A stretch of DNA of 64,000 nucleotides from Hymenolepis diminuta. Its lineage: Eukaryota > Platyhelminthes > Cestoda > Cyclophyllidea > Hymenolepididae. Where the stretch lies: the NCBI GenBank assembly GCA_900708905.1, contig CAADRB010000006.1, positions 3,104,094 to 3,168,093 on the forward strand, in the 5' to 3' direction. The notes under the pieces were generated by a model, which saw only the letters and a program-made list of their open reading frames with translations, had not been told where the DNA came from and made no database searches. Positions 12,830-25,600 of this stretch are shown here, piece by piece. Numbering within the stretch: the stretch's first letter is position 1; each line of letters opens with the position of its first letter. Both the position numbers and the translations under genes were made by a program.

Positions 12830-13620
12830 TTGGATTGTTTCCAGTGTGCCACGGATGATTATTGGACTATCGTATCTAGACCCTGTCTCTTATTTAACGC
12901 CCAGTTGGTACTGTGTTTTCAAAATTTAGAAATCAAATTTGAAAAGGCTAGCACAATTGATCAAGCTGATCGATACTCTTATCTCAAGGAACTACTTAAT
13001 TGTGATTCATCTGAGTTCGCTCATGTATGAATGAGTTCAACTCACTCTTCTTATGACGATGCAAAAACAGACATCTTAAATCGCTGTCAAGTAGCCATAG
13101 CCAGGTACCTATATTAAAGACTTTTATCCATCCTCGTGGTGACGAAAAGCCGTCAGAGATATTAAATCTTATGCGCTCACTTGTTCCATGGGGATATCCT
13201 GGAAAGAAGTTTTCATTTGATGATTATTATCACATATCAAATATTATTTGAATGATAAGTGGTTATATCGGGCTACTAGTCAACTGGCGCAAATGACAGA
13301 TCTTATTTTTGCGTCAATTTATGGACCTCCTTATCATTTGCTACGTATAACCGATCGAAATTCGGGTATAACGTTTGTAATTGATTCCGCAAGTCCAAAT
13401 TCCTTCGTACCACCAGATTTTTGTGAATGGGTCACTTTAACGTCCATTAGTTGAATGAAAATTCCAAAAGGGACGGATGTTGCCACATATGGTACGAAAT
13501 TTCTTGCATTGGATTTGGAACTCGTTGCAATCATTGCAATTTTGTCGTGTCAGACGCCATTTGTCCCACTATAGGTGTTTGAATCTTTTTAGCTTTTCGC
13601 CATCACTTCTTTTTGCGGCA
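12830..13620 (+). mobile_element. Ty3/gypsy (CsRn1/Kabuki-like) gag-protease relic, copy 2
   Basis: The plus strand reads, in shifting frames, a gag core (LEIKFEKASTIDQADRYSYL, then SSEFAHV and SYDDAK at about 12930-13070), a second gag block (HPRGDEKPSEILNLMRSLVP at about 13130-13190, matching the GD.KPS..L..M..L pattern), a gag tail (SQLAQMTD), and an aspartic protease (LLRITDRNSGITFVIDSASP, with the DTG catalytic triad degraded to DSA, then TYGTKFLALDLEL). The gene order and words parallel copy 1 at 1140-1800 and are better preserved here. Frameshifts and stops make it non-functional, and no RT or integrase follows. Confidence 0.7.
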
Positions 13621-13629
13621 CAAGCATAC

Positions 13630-13975
13630 AATTGTACGAATATACTACTAAGCGTCTTTATATTTTCGAGAATAATACCAAATTATTGTTTTTGATTGAT
13701 TCTGATGCTGTCCGCTCTCTGATCCGCCTTAAGCCTAATGAAACTGTTTCATCCACTCTTTGTGGTAGAACTATGGAAATAAATTGAACTTCTCTTGTTG
13801 AATATAGTCAGAAATATTTCACTGTACTCGGTGAAGGTTTTGATTGGAATTTCTTCATGACAAACTTACCAATGTTTATAAACAGTGTAGTTTTTTTAGT
13901 CATTTCGATCACATTATTGATCTCAAAAAGAAGGAGATGATTAAAGAAGCAAATTTCAATGGACCAATGCCTAAT
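13630..13975 (+). mobile_element. Second Ty3/gypsy protease relic, directly downstream
   Basis: Immediately after copy 2 another protease-like segment appears: KRLYIFENNTKLLFLIDSDA (catalytic D followed by SDA in place of TGA/SGA), then FTVLGEGFDWNFF, and at about 13895-13945 FFSHFDHIIDLKKKEMI. That last block matches the GADFL.HF.L.VDLK...L block that ends gypsy proteases. So a full-length but dead protease is spread over 340 bp with one frame change. It differs from the protease just upstream, so it comes from a different element or from a nested or tandem insertion. Confidence 0.5.
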
Positions 13976-15300
13976 CAAACCCCAAAGTTGAATCTCTATT
14001 TTAGCATATTTTTCAGATGTCCTCCTTCATTAAAATATTCTTCTGTTTGTCATCAAAGCTGTCACTGGTTTTTCCACTTTATCTTGCCATTGATAGAATT
14101 TCTAAGTATTAATAATAAGAGATCTATGCGTCACCCAGCGACTCTCTCATAGTTCACCTAATCCCAACCTCGATTGATCAACCTTATTGTTATCTTCCAA
14201 TAAATTTCTGTTGATTACAGTTTTACTTTCTTCTCTCTTATTTACTTTAGGTTGGAAAAGGAAGCTGAAATCCACGTGGATAGGTAGGGGCAAACGCATG
14301 ACTTTTATGGCGCCGAAAAAGGGGAAATAATATAGTTGTAAAATTGTTCCAATTTTTCTTTAACTATAATTTTTCCCTCTGTAATCACCAGGCTAGCTAC
14401 GAACCTGCTCACAATGACATTAATCTTCCGTCTAGATAAGAACACCTAACAAACAGCTGAGTTCTCACGTAGTAGCTAGTCAACTCGATATATCGATCAG
14501 GCTATGAATTCCTCCAAGTGCGTTAGAACCATCACTGTTATCAAGTTTACACCATACACCCCAATTTCCTTGTCTTCCGGACTGTCTCCACTTTTCTTAG
14601 AAGCGCATTTGTCCTCGATATAAACAGGCACGTACACATGCATCAAATCTGCTTCAAGTTCACAAATACAGTCCCTCTAACCCATCTAAACTCTTCGTAT
14701 TTCATGAACCTCTCCAAACAACGGTCCCTTTTTTATCCTGTTGTCATGGTGATGATCAGTAAAAGATGGAGGATATAGCCAGCAGAATAACAAGGGTCCA
14801 CCAATTAGATGCCTAGTTGCTACCCACTCTTCTAAAGTTGATGCCCCTGACAGTCAATAATATCCACCCTGGTAATCTCATTTTTCACCCTCAAAGTCTT
14901 TTGCGTCTCCCAGAAATTATGATACACGCGCCGATGTATGTTTGGCTACGAGATCTTGCCGATCGATAGCAAATCCAATAATTGTCAAGCTGTCATATAT
15001 AATAATGAAAAAATCAATAAAAAATAAGGGAAGCAAAATCTATTAATTTATGCGTTCACTAATCTGTAATAATGCGTCTAATCACACTTCTTATTTCAAG
15101 ATCATAAGCCAAATCATAAAAGTATGAAGAAGTAAAAAAGTATAAAGAATAAAGAAGTGGTTAATATGATAAGAAATTAACTTTTGACCTGAGCCGATGG
15201 CGGAAATGGATGGACATTAATACTTAAGATAAATAATTATCCATTATACTAACCCTCTTGGACAAAATAGGCAACTGCTTGTCTAAGGAAGTAAATTAAA
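13976..15300. other. No gene seen downstream of SMYD4
   Basis: AT-rich stretch between the retroelement relics and the 3' end of the SMYD4-like gene. No supported reading frames. Confidence 0.45.
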
Positions 15301-15305
15301 CCAGT

Positions 15306-15311
15306 TTTATT
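15306..15311 (-). terminator. Poly(A) signal AATAAA for the SMYD4-like gene
   Basis: AATAAA on the minus strand, 72 nt past the stop codon that ends at 15383; a normal spacing for a short 3' UTR. Confidence 0.5.
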
Positions 15312-15382
15312 TATAAAATTGTAAAATCAGTTAAAATACAAACGAACAAGTTCGATTTGTAGATCAAATGCACAAGTAAAAT

Positions 15383-18300
15383 TCAATTTAATATCATTCG
15401 TCGTTCTTTTTTTGATGTCGTCGATTCTTCGGCGGCTATGCATTTATAATAATTCTCCAGCCATGGCTCGCAGGTCCACATTTGGGCCGTTTTCTTCAAC
15501 AAGTCAAAAATACACTCTCTAAGAAGAGTTATTGTCCGACAAGGTGGAGAAAGCAAAGAATGGGCTCTCGTCAACAACGACGAAAGGTTTTGCGACTGTC
15601 TCCTATTCCAGCTAATATTTGGTATTTCTTGTATCAATTCACGGACATCGGAAATCAGTTTGTATGCTTCTTCTATAGGAAGAAATGATTCGCATTTTGA
15701 GCATCTCGCGGTTTGGGCAATTAGCTCTGACCCAAATTGACAGTGCGGACACTTGACCTTTTCCACAGGATTTTCGTTATTCCAGTTGTTTTGACATGCT
15801 TCACATGTGCATTCAAAAAAGTAATTTTCTTTCAGCTGTCTTTTGTGATCCCGGGTATTTTTTTCTTCGTACGCCACCTGATATGATATGGTGATTTCAT
15901 TTCTAGCTTTCAAATCGCGAATAGACATAAGAAAAGCAACACCTTCAGATGTAATGAGGACAAGAGCTGATGGATCACAGGAGTGATTAATAAGAGATAA
16001 TGGTGGGTAGATGAGACTTGAAAGGTCTTCATATTTCATTGCTTCTTCACTTCTCGCAACATCATAAAACCCAAATGAATTTATTCTTGTAGATTGCAAA
16101 TGGTAGAGCAAACAACCTCCAATCCAACTTGCAGGCAGTTTATCTGAAATATTCATTTTTATATTACCCTGCTTTGAATAGCTCCAGTCCATTGGGTAAC
16201 CACCAGGCTAAAATGCAAAGGTATAACGTACGTTGTATATTTTAACTATCAGTTAGCACAAGGCCACGTAGGAAATTAAACAGCCTAAAACTCCAAATGA
16301 TGCTATACTTCGCAACATTTAAACTCGTAAATCACATGTTTTTAAAGGCTACTTTTGTATTTGATCATCTCCAGATAGCTGAGGAAAAACAGCAGGTCCG
16401 AAATGACTTCTTCTTGGGTTATTGCGCATCAAGTCAAATTAGAATGTACAATGAAAGATATAATTTTGTACAAATAAAAAATGCGAATAAATATGAATTT
16501 CATTAATTACGTACATAATTAATTTAAATTTCAGGAATAAATATATTCATTTCTATCCAATAGTAACTAAGCAATATGCACTCCTTTATTTTCTCTATTA
16601 TTTGCTAACTTTGCATAATGAATTAACGAATGAATTTTAATAGAAAAAATATTTCATATTTCAATTAACTTACGTAGAGGCAGAATGCAAGAAATACCGC
16701 AGCAATGGTGAAATCCAAAAGCAATGTCCCATATTTTCCATCAACAGTATTCCATTTATCTGAATGGGGATTTACCCATGCAGCAGAAGCATAATCCAAA
16801 TTGTTCCAAAGTGGTGGGGCAGTTTTACGGACTTCTTTAATCCCAACGAACGCTGGATGGCCTTTTCCATTCTTTATAACAAGTAAATAAATAAAAGTTG
16901 ATTCTCAAAACTCAAGTCCTGATGATAATGAATAGATAATGTCTATTGACTTTATAGTATAAATTAATACAGGCACACTAGCTCACTTTATATTTTTTAA
17001 CTGAACAAATGTATTCAAGTAGACGACTACGTCTGGTATTTGCAATACACATAAAAGCTGCATGAGACAGTTCGCGATATGCTTTTGATGGACGTTCGAA
17101 ATTTAAACAATTGAAAATTACAGGCAACAAGCCATAACAGTCGTATTTATGTCGATTGGGATAGAAATCACATCTCCTTTTATTCTGCCTGGCTATTTTG
17201 GCACATTTCTTGCTGCAAAATCCTACCCAGAGGTAAAATTTAGAGAAGAAAAATAAGGAAAGAACATTTGAAAGCACTTCTCATTTGAAATGACTTCTAC
17301 ATCAGTCAAGAAAAACCAATATAAGAGTGTGAAAAATACCCTAATCCTGTTTTATCTCTCCTTCAAGTATTACTTCAGTCGGAAGTCCTTGGAATTCATT
17401 GTGAATATAATAACTTATGAAAATTAAAATCGTCTGAGCCAGCATTTAATTTATATACAAGCGAACTTACAAGGGCACATTTCTTGCAAGGCAGAAGATT
17501 GTGACATCTTTTCTGGCACACATAACAGTATTTTGTCAAATTATTCGACAGTGGTAATAAGATCGGTTTTGTCATAAAAAGAACTTCCACTAAATTGAAA
17601 TAAGTTAACAAATTTCTAAATAAATACACTCGATTTATATTTTTTAAACAGTCGAATAGAATTAAAAATTAGTTAGAGGATTAAGTGACACATTTGTACT
17701 ACAGGAAATATATTTTGTTTAAAAATAGTTACATTTTGGTCGTTTGAGAATTTAATTAACTGTTTTCTATCACTGGTATACTTACAAGGTACTACATCTC
17801 TCGTCACTTCGGTTATCCAGCCCTTCTTAGTTCCTGTATTTTTAAAACGTACCAACTTTTCAGGAGGTCTGATTTAAAGAATTTTGGTCGATGACACTCA
17901 AACGGAAATCGAACGTTAACACTCTCACTAGATAATTCCTGCTCCAACTCCATAAATTCCCTTTTTTCTGACTGTTCACATTTTTTTAACAGTGTGGCAG
18001 CCTTTTTGACCTCTCTGTTTGCCGTGTTTGGTTGTTCTAAATTATTGTAGCATCTTCCTAGAATCACTCGACTCTTCAGTATGTCATAATTGTCCTTCAA
18101 AAACTAAAGTAAAAGTATGTAAATTCGTTAACAAATTGTATCACCCACGGTACGATGTTAGATAAGGGAAATATTTCCGTAAAAATTATGTTATAACGAC
18201 AGGCCGCGATTAACATTACAGATTATAAAAAATAACATTTCTATAACACTCACCGGAAGAGCCCTCTTAACGTCCTCCTTCGCACTTTCAAATAGGCTTA

Positions 18301-18793
18301 AGTTAAAAAGCATTTCGGATCTCTTAGTCATAGACAGTGCAGGCTGTTCTTTTGAAGCAGCATGAAAAACAGCTTTCGTGAAATTATATAACGCCATGTA
18401 TTTATCATTCTTTCGCATTGATTCAATTCCTTGGGCAAGAAAATCCCTTGAAATTTCATGACTTTTACCATTTTCGGATTTGAGAAGCTCTCTTGCATGT
18501 TCTTTATTGATTATATCCGTAAGATTTCTGTCTTTAAAAAGCAGAATGTGTTATGTTTTGACTAGTTCGATCATTGAGTAGATTATGGTGAATTATTTTA
18601 TACCATTATGAGAAGTGCGCATAATTTCCAAGAAGTAATAAACCCGTTGAACGTCAGTTGGCATCCGAGAAAACTCTGAAATCAATTTAGTGCCTCTACT
18701 ATTCAGACTCTCGGATACAATTTTGTAGAATTGTTTTAATAACTCCTGCCCGATACCGTAGTCCAGTTTTGTAGCCTGTGCTGAAGCAGCCAT
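15383..18793 (-). CDS. SMYD4: SMYD4-like SET and MYND domain protein, eight exons
   Basis: Probable protein-lysine methyltransferase of the SMYD4 type. Exons in coding order: 18793-18604, 18531-18254, 18103-17904, 17868-17786, 17589-17467, 17222-16987, 16871-16674, 16207-15383; all phases agree and give about 710 residues (human SMYD4 is about 800). The order is that of SMYD4: N-terminal TPR-like helices (about 64-200), the first part of the SET domain (GWITEVTRDVVP..EVLF), a MYND zinc finger (Cys272, Cys275, Cys285, Cys288, Cys294, Cys298, then HKYDC), the SET core (IYPPLSLINHSCDPS, about 500-516), a Tyr motif (EITISY), a Cys-rich post-SET (FECTCEAC..C..C) and a helical tail. Start at ATG 18793, the first Met of exon 1. 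Two oddities: intron 3 is only 29-35 nt, and the exon 5 donor is GTTCGC rather than the GTAAGT four bases earlier. Substrate unknown. Confidence 0.85.
17869..17903 (-). other. Mini-intron in the SMYD4-like gene (29 or 35 nt)
   Basis: The coding frame must change between about 17904 and 17868. The acceptor TTTAAATCAG ends at 17869. Two donors keep phase: GTTTGAG (intron 17903-17869, 35 nt) or GTGTCAT (17897-17869, 29 nt). The resulting junction reads VRF-P/PFE-PPEKLVRF. A frameshift mutation or assembly error is the alternative. Confidence 0.55.
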
Positions 18794-19916
18794 GCCAATA
18801 TTCTCTATAAATTATCTCATTATTAATTCAAATGACTGTATATTTATTGGATAATGGAGATAAACAGAAAGACAATAAATGTCGGATCTATGCGAAAATC
18901 TTATCCTGTACTTGTAAAATATTAACAGTAATCCAGAGACACAATAGGCCTACCACTTATAGAGTTAAAATATACTCGATCAGTCCAATAATAATATTTA
19001 TGATAATAAGTTTTCATAGCAAATTAAGAAAATTCTACAATGTATACACAGGGAAATGATTGAGTCTTACACAATCCTAAATATTTTTCTCATGTTGTCT
19101 CAAAGCTAAATTACCACAACTATCAGTAATGCCTTTGAAACACTGTAAGTTACTGCATTATAGATATTAAATCCTGGATTTGAGAGATAAATTTTAACGC
19201 TGACTTACCCTAAGAAGTTTAAAATCAACAAATTAATTATGAACGGTTCAAGTGATTTTATATCTTGATGATATTTTACATGAGAAGTGTTTGTGGGTGA
19301 AGTTCGTCATTTAATCCGATAAAGTTTAAAGTTTGAGATTGTATAAATTCTAATAGGACGAATATTCTTAAATAGCATCAATCGAATTGGAGATTATCAA
19401 AACCTTTATTTCGTTTAGTTCATCCATTCATTTAGTTCACAAAGTCTCAAGTTTGGTGTCAATCTAATTAAAAAGCCATACCGAATAATTTTACAATCAT
19501 TTCTAAATTAATTCAATTGATAGCTTAGTTTGTGAATTAACACGTATAATTTGAAATTAAAAGCTGACGAATAAATCCTAGTCATGAAATTATTTAACTT
19601 TCAAAATCGAATATGAATTTTTTTAGATAATTAATTTGGTTGTTAAATGAGGGAAATATTCATGAATAATCCCTGCTTATTCAAGAAACATTTGTTTCGA
19701 AACTCATTTCAATCAATGTAACAGATTGTCATTTTTCATATAATTTCAATTCATTTATAAACTAGTACATCGGAAATATCCACTATCTCAATCTTTTACT
19801 TGCTGAAAAAATATTTACAGCTTTAGTAAATTACGTTTTTGAGAGCAATTTTGCGCCATATATCTTTAAGTGATTCAATCTTAGACGCATTATACAAAAG
19901 TACAGATCATTACCCA
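18794..19916. promoter_or_regulatory. Divergent intergenic region, SMYD4-like / PRPF18
   Basis: About 1.1 kb of AT-rich DNA separates the start codons of two divergently transcribed genes and presumably holds both promoters. No motif stands out. Possible 5' splice-acceptor sites lie close to both starts (TTTATAG at about 18806 on the minus strand; CAATCTTAG ending at 19883 on the plus strand), so a short 5' UTR intron or spliced-leader addition is possible. Confidence 0.4.
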
Positions 19917-21264
19917 ATGGATTTGCTTAAAGCTGAAATAGCCCATAAACGTAAGGCTCTAGAGGAAAAGGAACTCATTGTAAGTTTTTAGAGCACAAAT
20001 ATTTGTTTAGACCAAAGACAGGAAATATTTTAGGCGCTCCGAATTGTCGAAAGCTGAAGAGGAGGAATATCACATGAAATGTAAATATCGAACAAATATT
20101 GTTATGCAAGAAGAAGATGCTAATACTACCAGTCTGCTTCAATCTGTAAGTGAATATTCTTTAGATTTATTTTAGCGATTAGACCCCGGAAGAAAATATG
20201 CTGCTAAAAAAGATTGAAAAGGAGCGGGAAGAAAAAGCCAAAGGAAAATTAATGCCCAGAAGAGAAGTGATTAAACTTCTGCGGGAGCGAAACCAACCGA
20301 TAAGATTGTTTGGCGAATCTGACTACGATACTTTTCAGCGTTTAAAGAGGATTCAGTTGTTAGAACCGGAGTCGAAAGGTTTTCGAAATGATCTTCTTGC
20401 TGCCATGGACAAAGTCGATGAGGATGAAGATGAAGCTATTTTTGGTGATGTTAGAAACAACCCTGCCTCGGCTTCTGAGGGTCATGCGAATCTGGAAGTT
20501 GCAATCAAGAAGGATTTCATTCCTCCTGAAGAGATGGAGATCATTAAAGTCACTTTGTCTTCCTACGTCAGAATGCGAGAACCTAACGCCACAGATGATG
20601 CTACTGCAGCGGCATCTAGTTTTGCTAAGGCAACAGAAGATCATCATATAACGAAGGCAAATGATCATGCTGCTAGGGAAGAGGTTTCAGATCATGTTCT
20701 CCGTTATCTAAAGGTTTGCGAATTGTTTATTATTAACGCTTTTTTATTAGTATCTTTTGTCACACTGGGGTACCCATTTAAATCAGCGTTCAAAAGAAGT
20801 GAAACAGTCATATTCCGGTAAAATGGATAGTGCCACTTATAACCAGACTTTGGAGTATGTTAAACCTCTATTCAAACTCCTCAAGAATAAGGTATGTCAG
20901 TTATTCTCCGTGTGTGCAACCTTTCTTATCTATCTAGCGTTGCCAAGATGACATCCTAGACTCCCTAGTCAAAGTTGTCGTTCTGCTAATGGATAGGAAT
21001 TACCTCAAAGCCAACGACGCGTATTTGGATTTGGCTATTGGAAAAGCGCCTTGGCCTTTAGGTGTTACTAACCACGGTATCCATCAACGCACCGCCCAGG
21101 ACAAAATCCACACTAAAAATGTTGCCCATGTGTTGAACGATGAAACACAACGGAAATTTATTCAAGGCATCAAACGTCTTATGACTCGTGCTCAAGAATT
21201 TTTCCCTACTGATCCTTCTAGGTGTGTCAATTATATGAAAACACCGACCGAAAGTGTTTCCTGA
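19917..21264 (+). CDS. PRPF18: Pre-mRNA-splicing factor 18 (PRPF18), five exons
   Basis: U5 snRNP-associated factor that acts in the second catalytic step of splicing (3' splice-site choice) together with SLU7. Exons 19917-19979, 20011-20145, 20183-20713, 20751-20891, 20938-21264; phases all 0, giving 398 residues. It starts [18 protein letters not shown], like other PRPF18 proteins, followed by [16 protein letters not shown], an SFM/PRP4-like segment ([20 protein letters not shown], about residues 80-100), a long acidic and Ala-rich linker, and the C-terminal PRP18 helical domain (WGTHLNQRS..., then [46 protein letters not shown]). It is longer than human PRPF18 (342), mainly through the linker in exon 3. 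Four introns of 31-46 nt. Exon 3 uses the acceptor at 20182 rather than the nearer TTTAG at 20175, which would break the frame. Confidence 0.93.
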
Positions 21265-21384
21265 ATCAATGCTTAACCTTCTCTAATGTCTAACCTGTAT
21301 ATTTATAATAATATCAGTTTTAACTTTACTACTTAGTATTTTTAAGTAGCTGTGACTGTTTGCTTTTCGGTTTGATGAAATTAA

Positions 21385-21390
21385 AATAAA
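21385..21390 (+). terminator. Poly(A) signal AATAAA for PRPF18
   Basis: AATAAA about 120 nt downstream of the PRPF18 stop codon, in the same orientation. Confidence 0.55.
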
Positions 21391-22664
21391 GAGTATGTTG
21401 TCGTATAATAATTTTATTTAATTGGAGTGTAATCTGGATTGTGGTATTGTTGAAATCAAACATCTGTTGTGCTGGTTGGTCCCTCTGGATATGTCGACTA
21501 AAAAGGTATAAAGAGGAGGCTGTTTGAACCATATTATTGTCATGATGTTTAATGGCATTTTAGAAGAAATTAAACATACATTGATCCGCTTGGTAGGGGG
21601 TCTCCCAGCACGCCTAGGTCTCTCCTTTAAAAAAGAACGAAATATCCAAGGTCATATTTAAGGAATTTGATTTGGGAAGCTGATGACTCTAAATACGTGC
21701 TTTGGCATTTTATTGGTGCTTTACGCAGAAAAAGTCTACTTCATAATTAAATACGAATTTCTACAATCATGTGAGCGTATATTACATTTCCAATGGCTAG
21801 AGAAAATATTTGGATGTTGCAACTGATATTAGTTGTTAAATAATTGGCAGAGTCAAAGCTTCTTGAAAACGAGTTGTACTGAATGTGGATTTTAGTATTT
21901 ATTACGAATATGGATAAGTTCCATCTTAACCGCAGGTTTACTCTCTTTCATTTGAATTTCTGAAAAGTCATCGGAAATTTATCCTTCCCCAGCCATCTAG
22001 ATTTCGTAACGATCATTGTGATACATATTTTTGAATTTTTCTCTCATTTACACATCTGAATTTGCCACTCTTAAACAAGTACTTTCATGTCAATTTTCTA
22101 ATGGTCGATAGGATTTCACCTATTTTTCGTCATAATAAATGTACTAAATGCTGTCTTGATCGGTCAGAAAGTGCATTCATATGTTTATTCTATTCCTTTT
22201 TAGAGTTATACGCGCCTTACACGTTATTATTAATTGATTTACAAATGTGAATCGATTGCTACTTTGGCATATATAATGTTTAGATTTCCGTGGTGAACTA
22301 TGATCTGACTGTTTGATGGAGAGATTAAATCCACCGTCATAATAAAATTAATGTATCAACTAGTACATTAGATGCGGTCTCTCGAATTGATATGATTTTT
22401 GTATTTTGCATTAAATGTTGGCCGTAGAATGTCTTTGAACCCTCCTAACATGGTTCCTTTCCGTAAGAAGTATTTTACTACTTGCCCGTCTTCTAACATG
22501 GCATATATTGAGACTGACTGTTTACCTACATGCGGGCGGTTGGGTGTTTAACCGTACCAGGTTTTACGGTTAGCAGCTTAATACTGTGGACATCCTAGTT
22601 AACAACTGGAAGCACTAATCGTTAATTAGCAGAAAATTTTTTAGTTGGTATTTGCAAATTTGAT
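21391..22664. other. Intergenic, no gene seen
   Basis: AT-rich sequence between PRPF18 and the convergent serine-rich gene. No exon or repeat could be supported. Confidence 0.45.
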
Positions 22665-25600
22665 TTACAGCTGCGGATTGAATTGATAACAAAGAGACGA
22701 AATTACCTTTAAGACACTTGGCAGTATATGACTAAGATCACTGTCTATATTCGTTGGAAGAGGTGCCAGATGTTGTGCGTCTTCAAGAGTTTGATCCAGC
22801 CTAGAAAGAACAGAGAAGTCCGTGTGGACAGGCGAAGACAGCGGTCCATGAATACCCAGCTCTGATTCAGCGTAGATTCCATACTTCGTTCTAAGTCGAT
22901 CCTTCATCTCACGTAACAATTGGGGACCTAAAATGGTAGAAAATAATAGAGAAAGTATTATCTGATTCATATAATGGTTATAAAGCGTAAGCACTACTTA
23001 TTAGGGTCATTACTGTTGATATTTAATACTAATACTCGATTTTTAACAGGAATTTGTCAATTTTGGATATGTTTTCTCAGATGTACCTATATTAAAGTGG
23101 AAACCTGTTCTTTATCTTTTTAGAAATGAAGCAAAATCAGTAATGAAATCCCTTAAAGGCAATGATTGTCTTACCCTGGTTGGTATACATGGCAACAGCG
23201 CCGGCGGGCCGACGGTCTTTTTGGGATGAGTTTGTCTATAATGAAAGTAAAATAGCATCATGTTTGGAATGTCAAACAGATGATTGAGAAATAAGACGCA
23301 ACAAACCGCAGCACAAGCTACCAAGTACGATGCCGATAAATCGGGGGTAGTAGTGGTTGTATGAAAGTACACATGCTAACACGCAGACGAATATGAGGGC
23401 AGGGAGTGGACCATCAGAGAAGTTAGCATGTCAAGATACGTTCATCTTCATGTCCCTTACTGAGTCAGAATTTAGTGGTAATGTTGGTAAGATTGTCACT
23501 TCCTCTCACTTTTGCATCCCTTCTGCTTCTTGGTGCCCATTCCTATCTTCCATACATCTTATAGACTGCGTGCCCTTTCATATTAACTTGCTTTATTAAT
23601 AAAATGGTCCTTAATGAAAACTTCTTTAGACCAAGCTTCCTACAATAGTCAACCTTTATTTGAAACTAACTCATCAAAGTTGCTGAGGCTATGATAGGCT
23701 CAGAAATTGCCCAAGACAATCAGCTGAATGATATCTTCTTGATGATTGGTCAGTATGTTCCTACTCATCCTAAGTTCTGCATAACCTCATTTTTAATCCT
23801 CAGTCACAGTTTTAAAAATTCATCAAATCATGCTGTCCTTTAAGTAAATTCAGGTCAGGACGGTCATTCATATGTTAATCTATCTCAGCTTTCACAAGGT
23901 ATGGGAGATACCATAGATATAAACTATAAAAATGTCCAAGCTCAATGGTTGATTCTTGTCAAAAAAGGGTTGTAAGGATGTAAATTCTTTAATTAAGGGA
24001 CTTTAAGGTCCTCTCTCCAAAAGTTGAATGTAAAATATTTTAATATGATGAGTTTGATAATACTTGCTTGTTAATCGGAAGCTTTGGAAAAATGAATACC
24101 CAAATCTAAATACGTATGAATATTCCGCAAAGTTATATTCTCTTCTATGGAGTCTATTTAAAACGCAGAAAACATTCACTTAAAAGCATTACATGGACTT
24201 CCTTTAATAAACATAAAACAAGTTGTGGGCACTTCTTAGTCAATAAATCATATATCAACAAAATTCCATTTAGCAAGTAAAAAATCTTTAATTGGTTAAA
24301 ATGCCAAAATCGATTGTTTGGCATTACGGACTTCACTCGTGCACTGGATTATCGATAATTGGTTTTCCACACTCAGGCCTGGAAATAGAAGCTGACCGCT
24401 GCCATAATTATTGCCTAACCAAGCCATCAATTTTTTCCCTTACATTTCTAAGTCTTTATAAACAATTTTATTTGAATCACGGGTCTCTACATTAAGTCTG
24501 ACCAACTGTAGGCATAACATAATCTATTAGGCACCTAGCAGTATCTTAGTGGCTATTTACCGTTACATTACTCACTTGTTCATAAGCTTTCATTTGATCA
24601 TCCTTTATGTCTAAACTATGCCATATTGTAGTGGATAATATTCTTATACAATAAGCTTATATTCTACGAGAAACGCAATTCAATCGGTTGGCACTTACTT
24701 ATGCATGCATAAATAAACAAGTGTTTACCCACCTATCCCCGAGAAACAGCCATTGACAATAAAAAACGACAGGCTATTTTGCACGAATGCGATAACGAGG
24801 CGAGCGAAAGAAAATTACCTGTGTAGTTTCATATGAGGAAGGGGAATTATTTCCTTGCCATAAAGCTGATCCCTTTTCATAGAAAGTGTGTCGAGTTGTC
24901 GGATTAATTGGCAGCCTCTCGTTTTCCTAGTTTTTTTTAAATAAAATAATTTTAAAGTAAGATTAACCAAATAATCAACTTTATTTTTAATTGGCAATAA
25001 TGGTTCCTGTTTGCGTGTGGGATACAATTATCTTAAGCAATCGATATGCCACTCCCTACTATTTAATCAATGTATTTTTACTCTGTAACATCATTAATTA
25101 AAAGAAAAAAGGAACTTAAATCAATTTTTCGCTGAATGATGACTCAGTGAAATATAAAACAAGAGTCGACGTGTTTATAGAATTTCATAAAGAAGAGGCT
25201 CTTACTCGTTAAACTTAAAAACCTTTTTTAGCTTTTAATCAAGACTTATTTCTTTTTGCATGCCAAAATTTGAATCTTCTCGCGATGTTACGTTGCAGCA
25301 AATCTAGGGCGTACTAAAGATCTCTTAGTAATTTTAAAATAAATCATAAGAGTGGTTTCTAACGATCTTGGCATTCAGAATGTGCATTTCTAGCTTCAGT
25401 TATGAATAGTGAGAAAGAATAAGGACAAGCCACTCAGTTAAGCGGTTTTATGTTTGATTCCACTGATCTTTTCAGCTTTTTTATGCAATTGAAGATATTT
25501 TCTGCCAAGTATCTGAGACGGTTGAAACTAAAGTTTCCCAAATAAGTATTTAAACGTCTATGTATTTTGCGAATTTCTTCTTCATTTAAACGTTGGATAT

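Noticed and set aside
20360..20668. 102-codon frame antisense to PRPF18 exon 3
   Set aside because: Shadow of the PRPF18 coding frame with no motif of its own.
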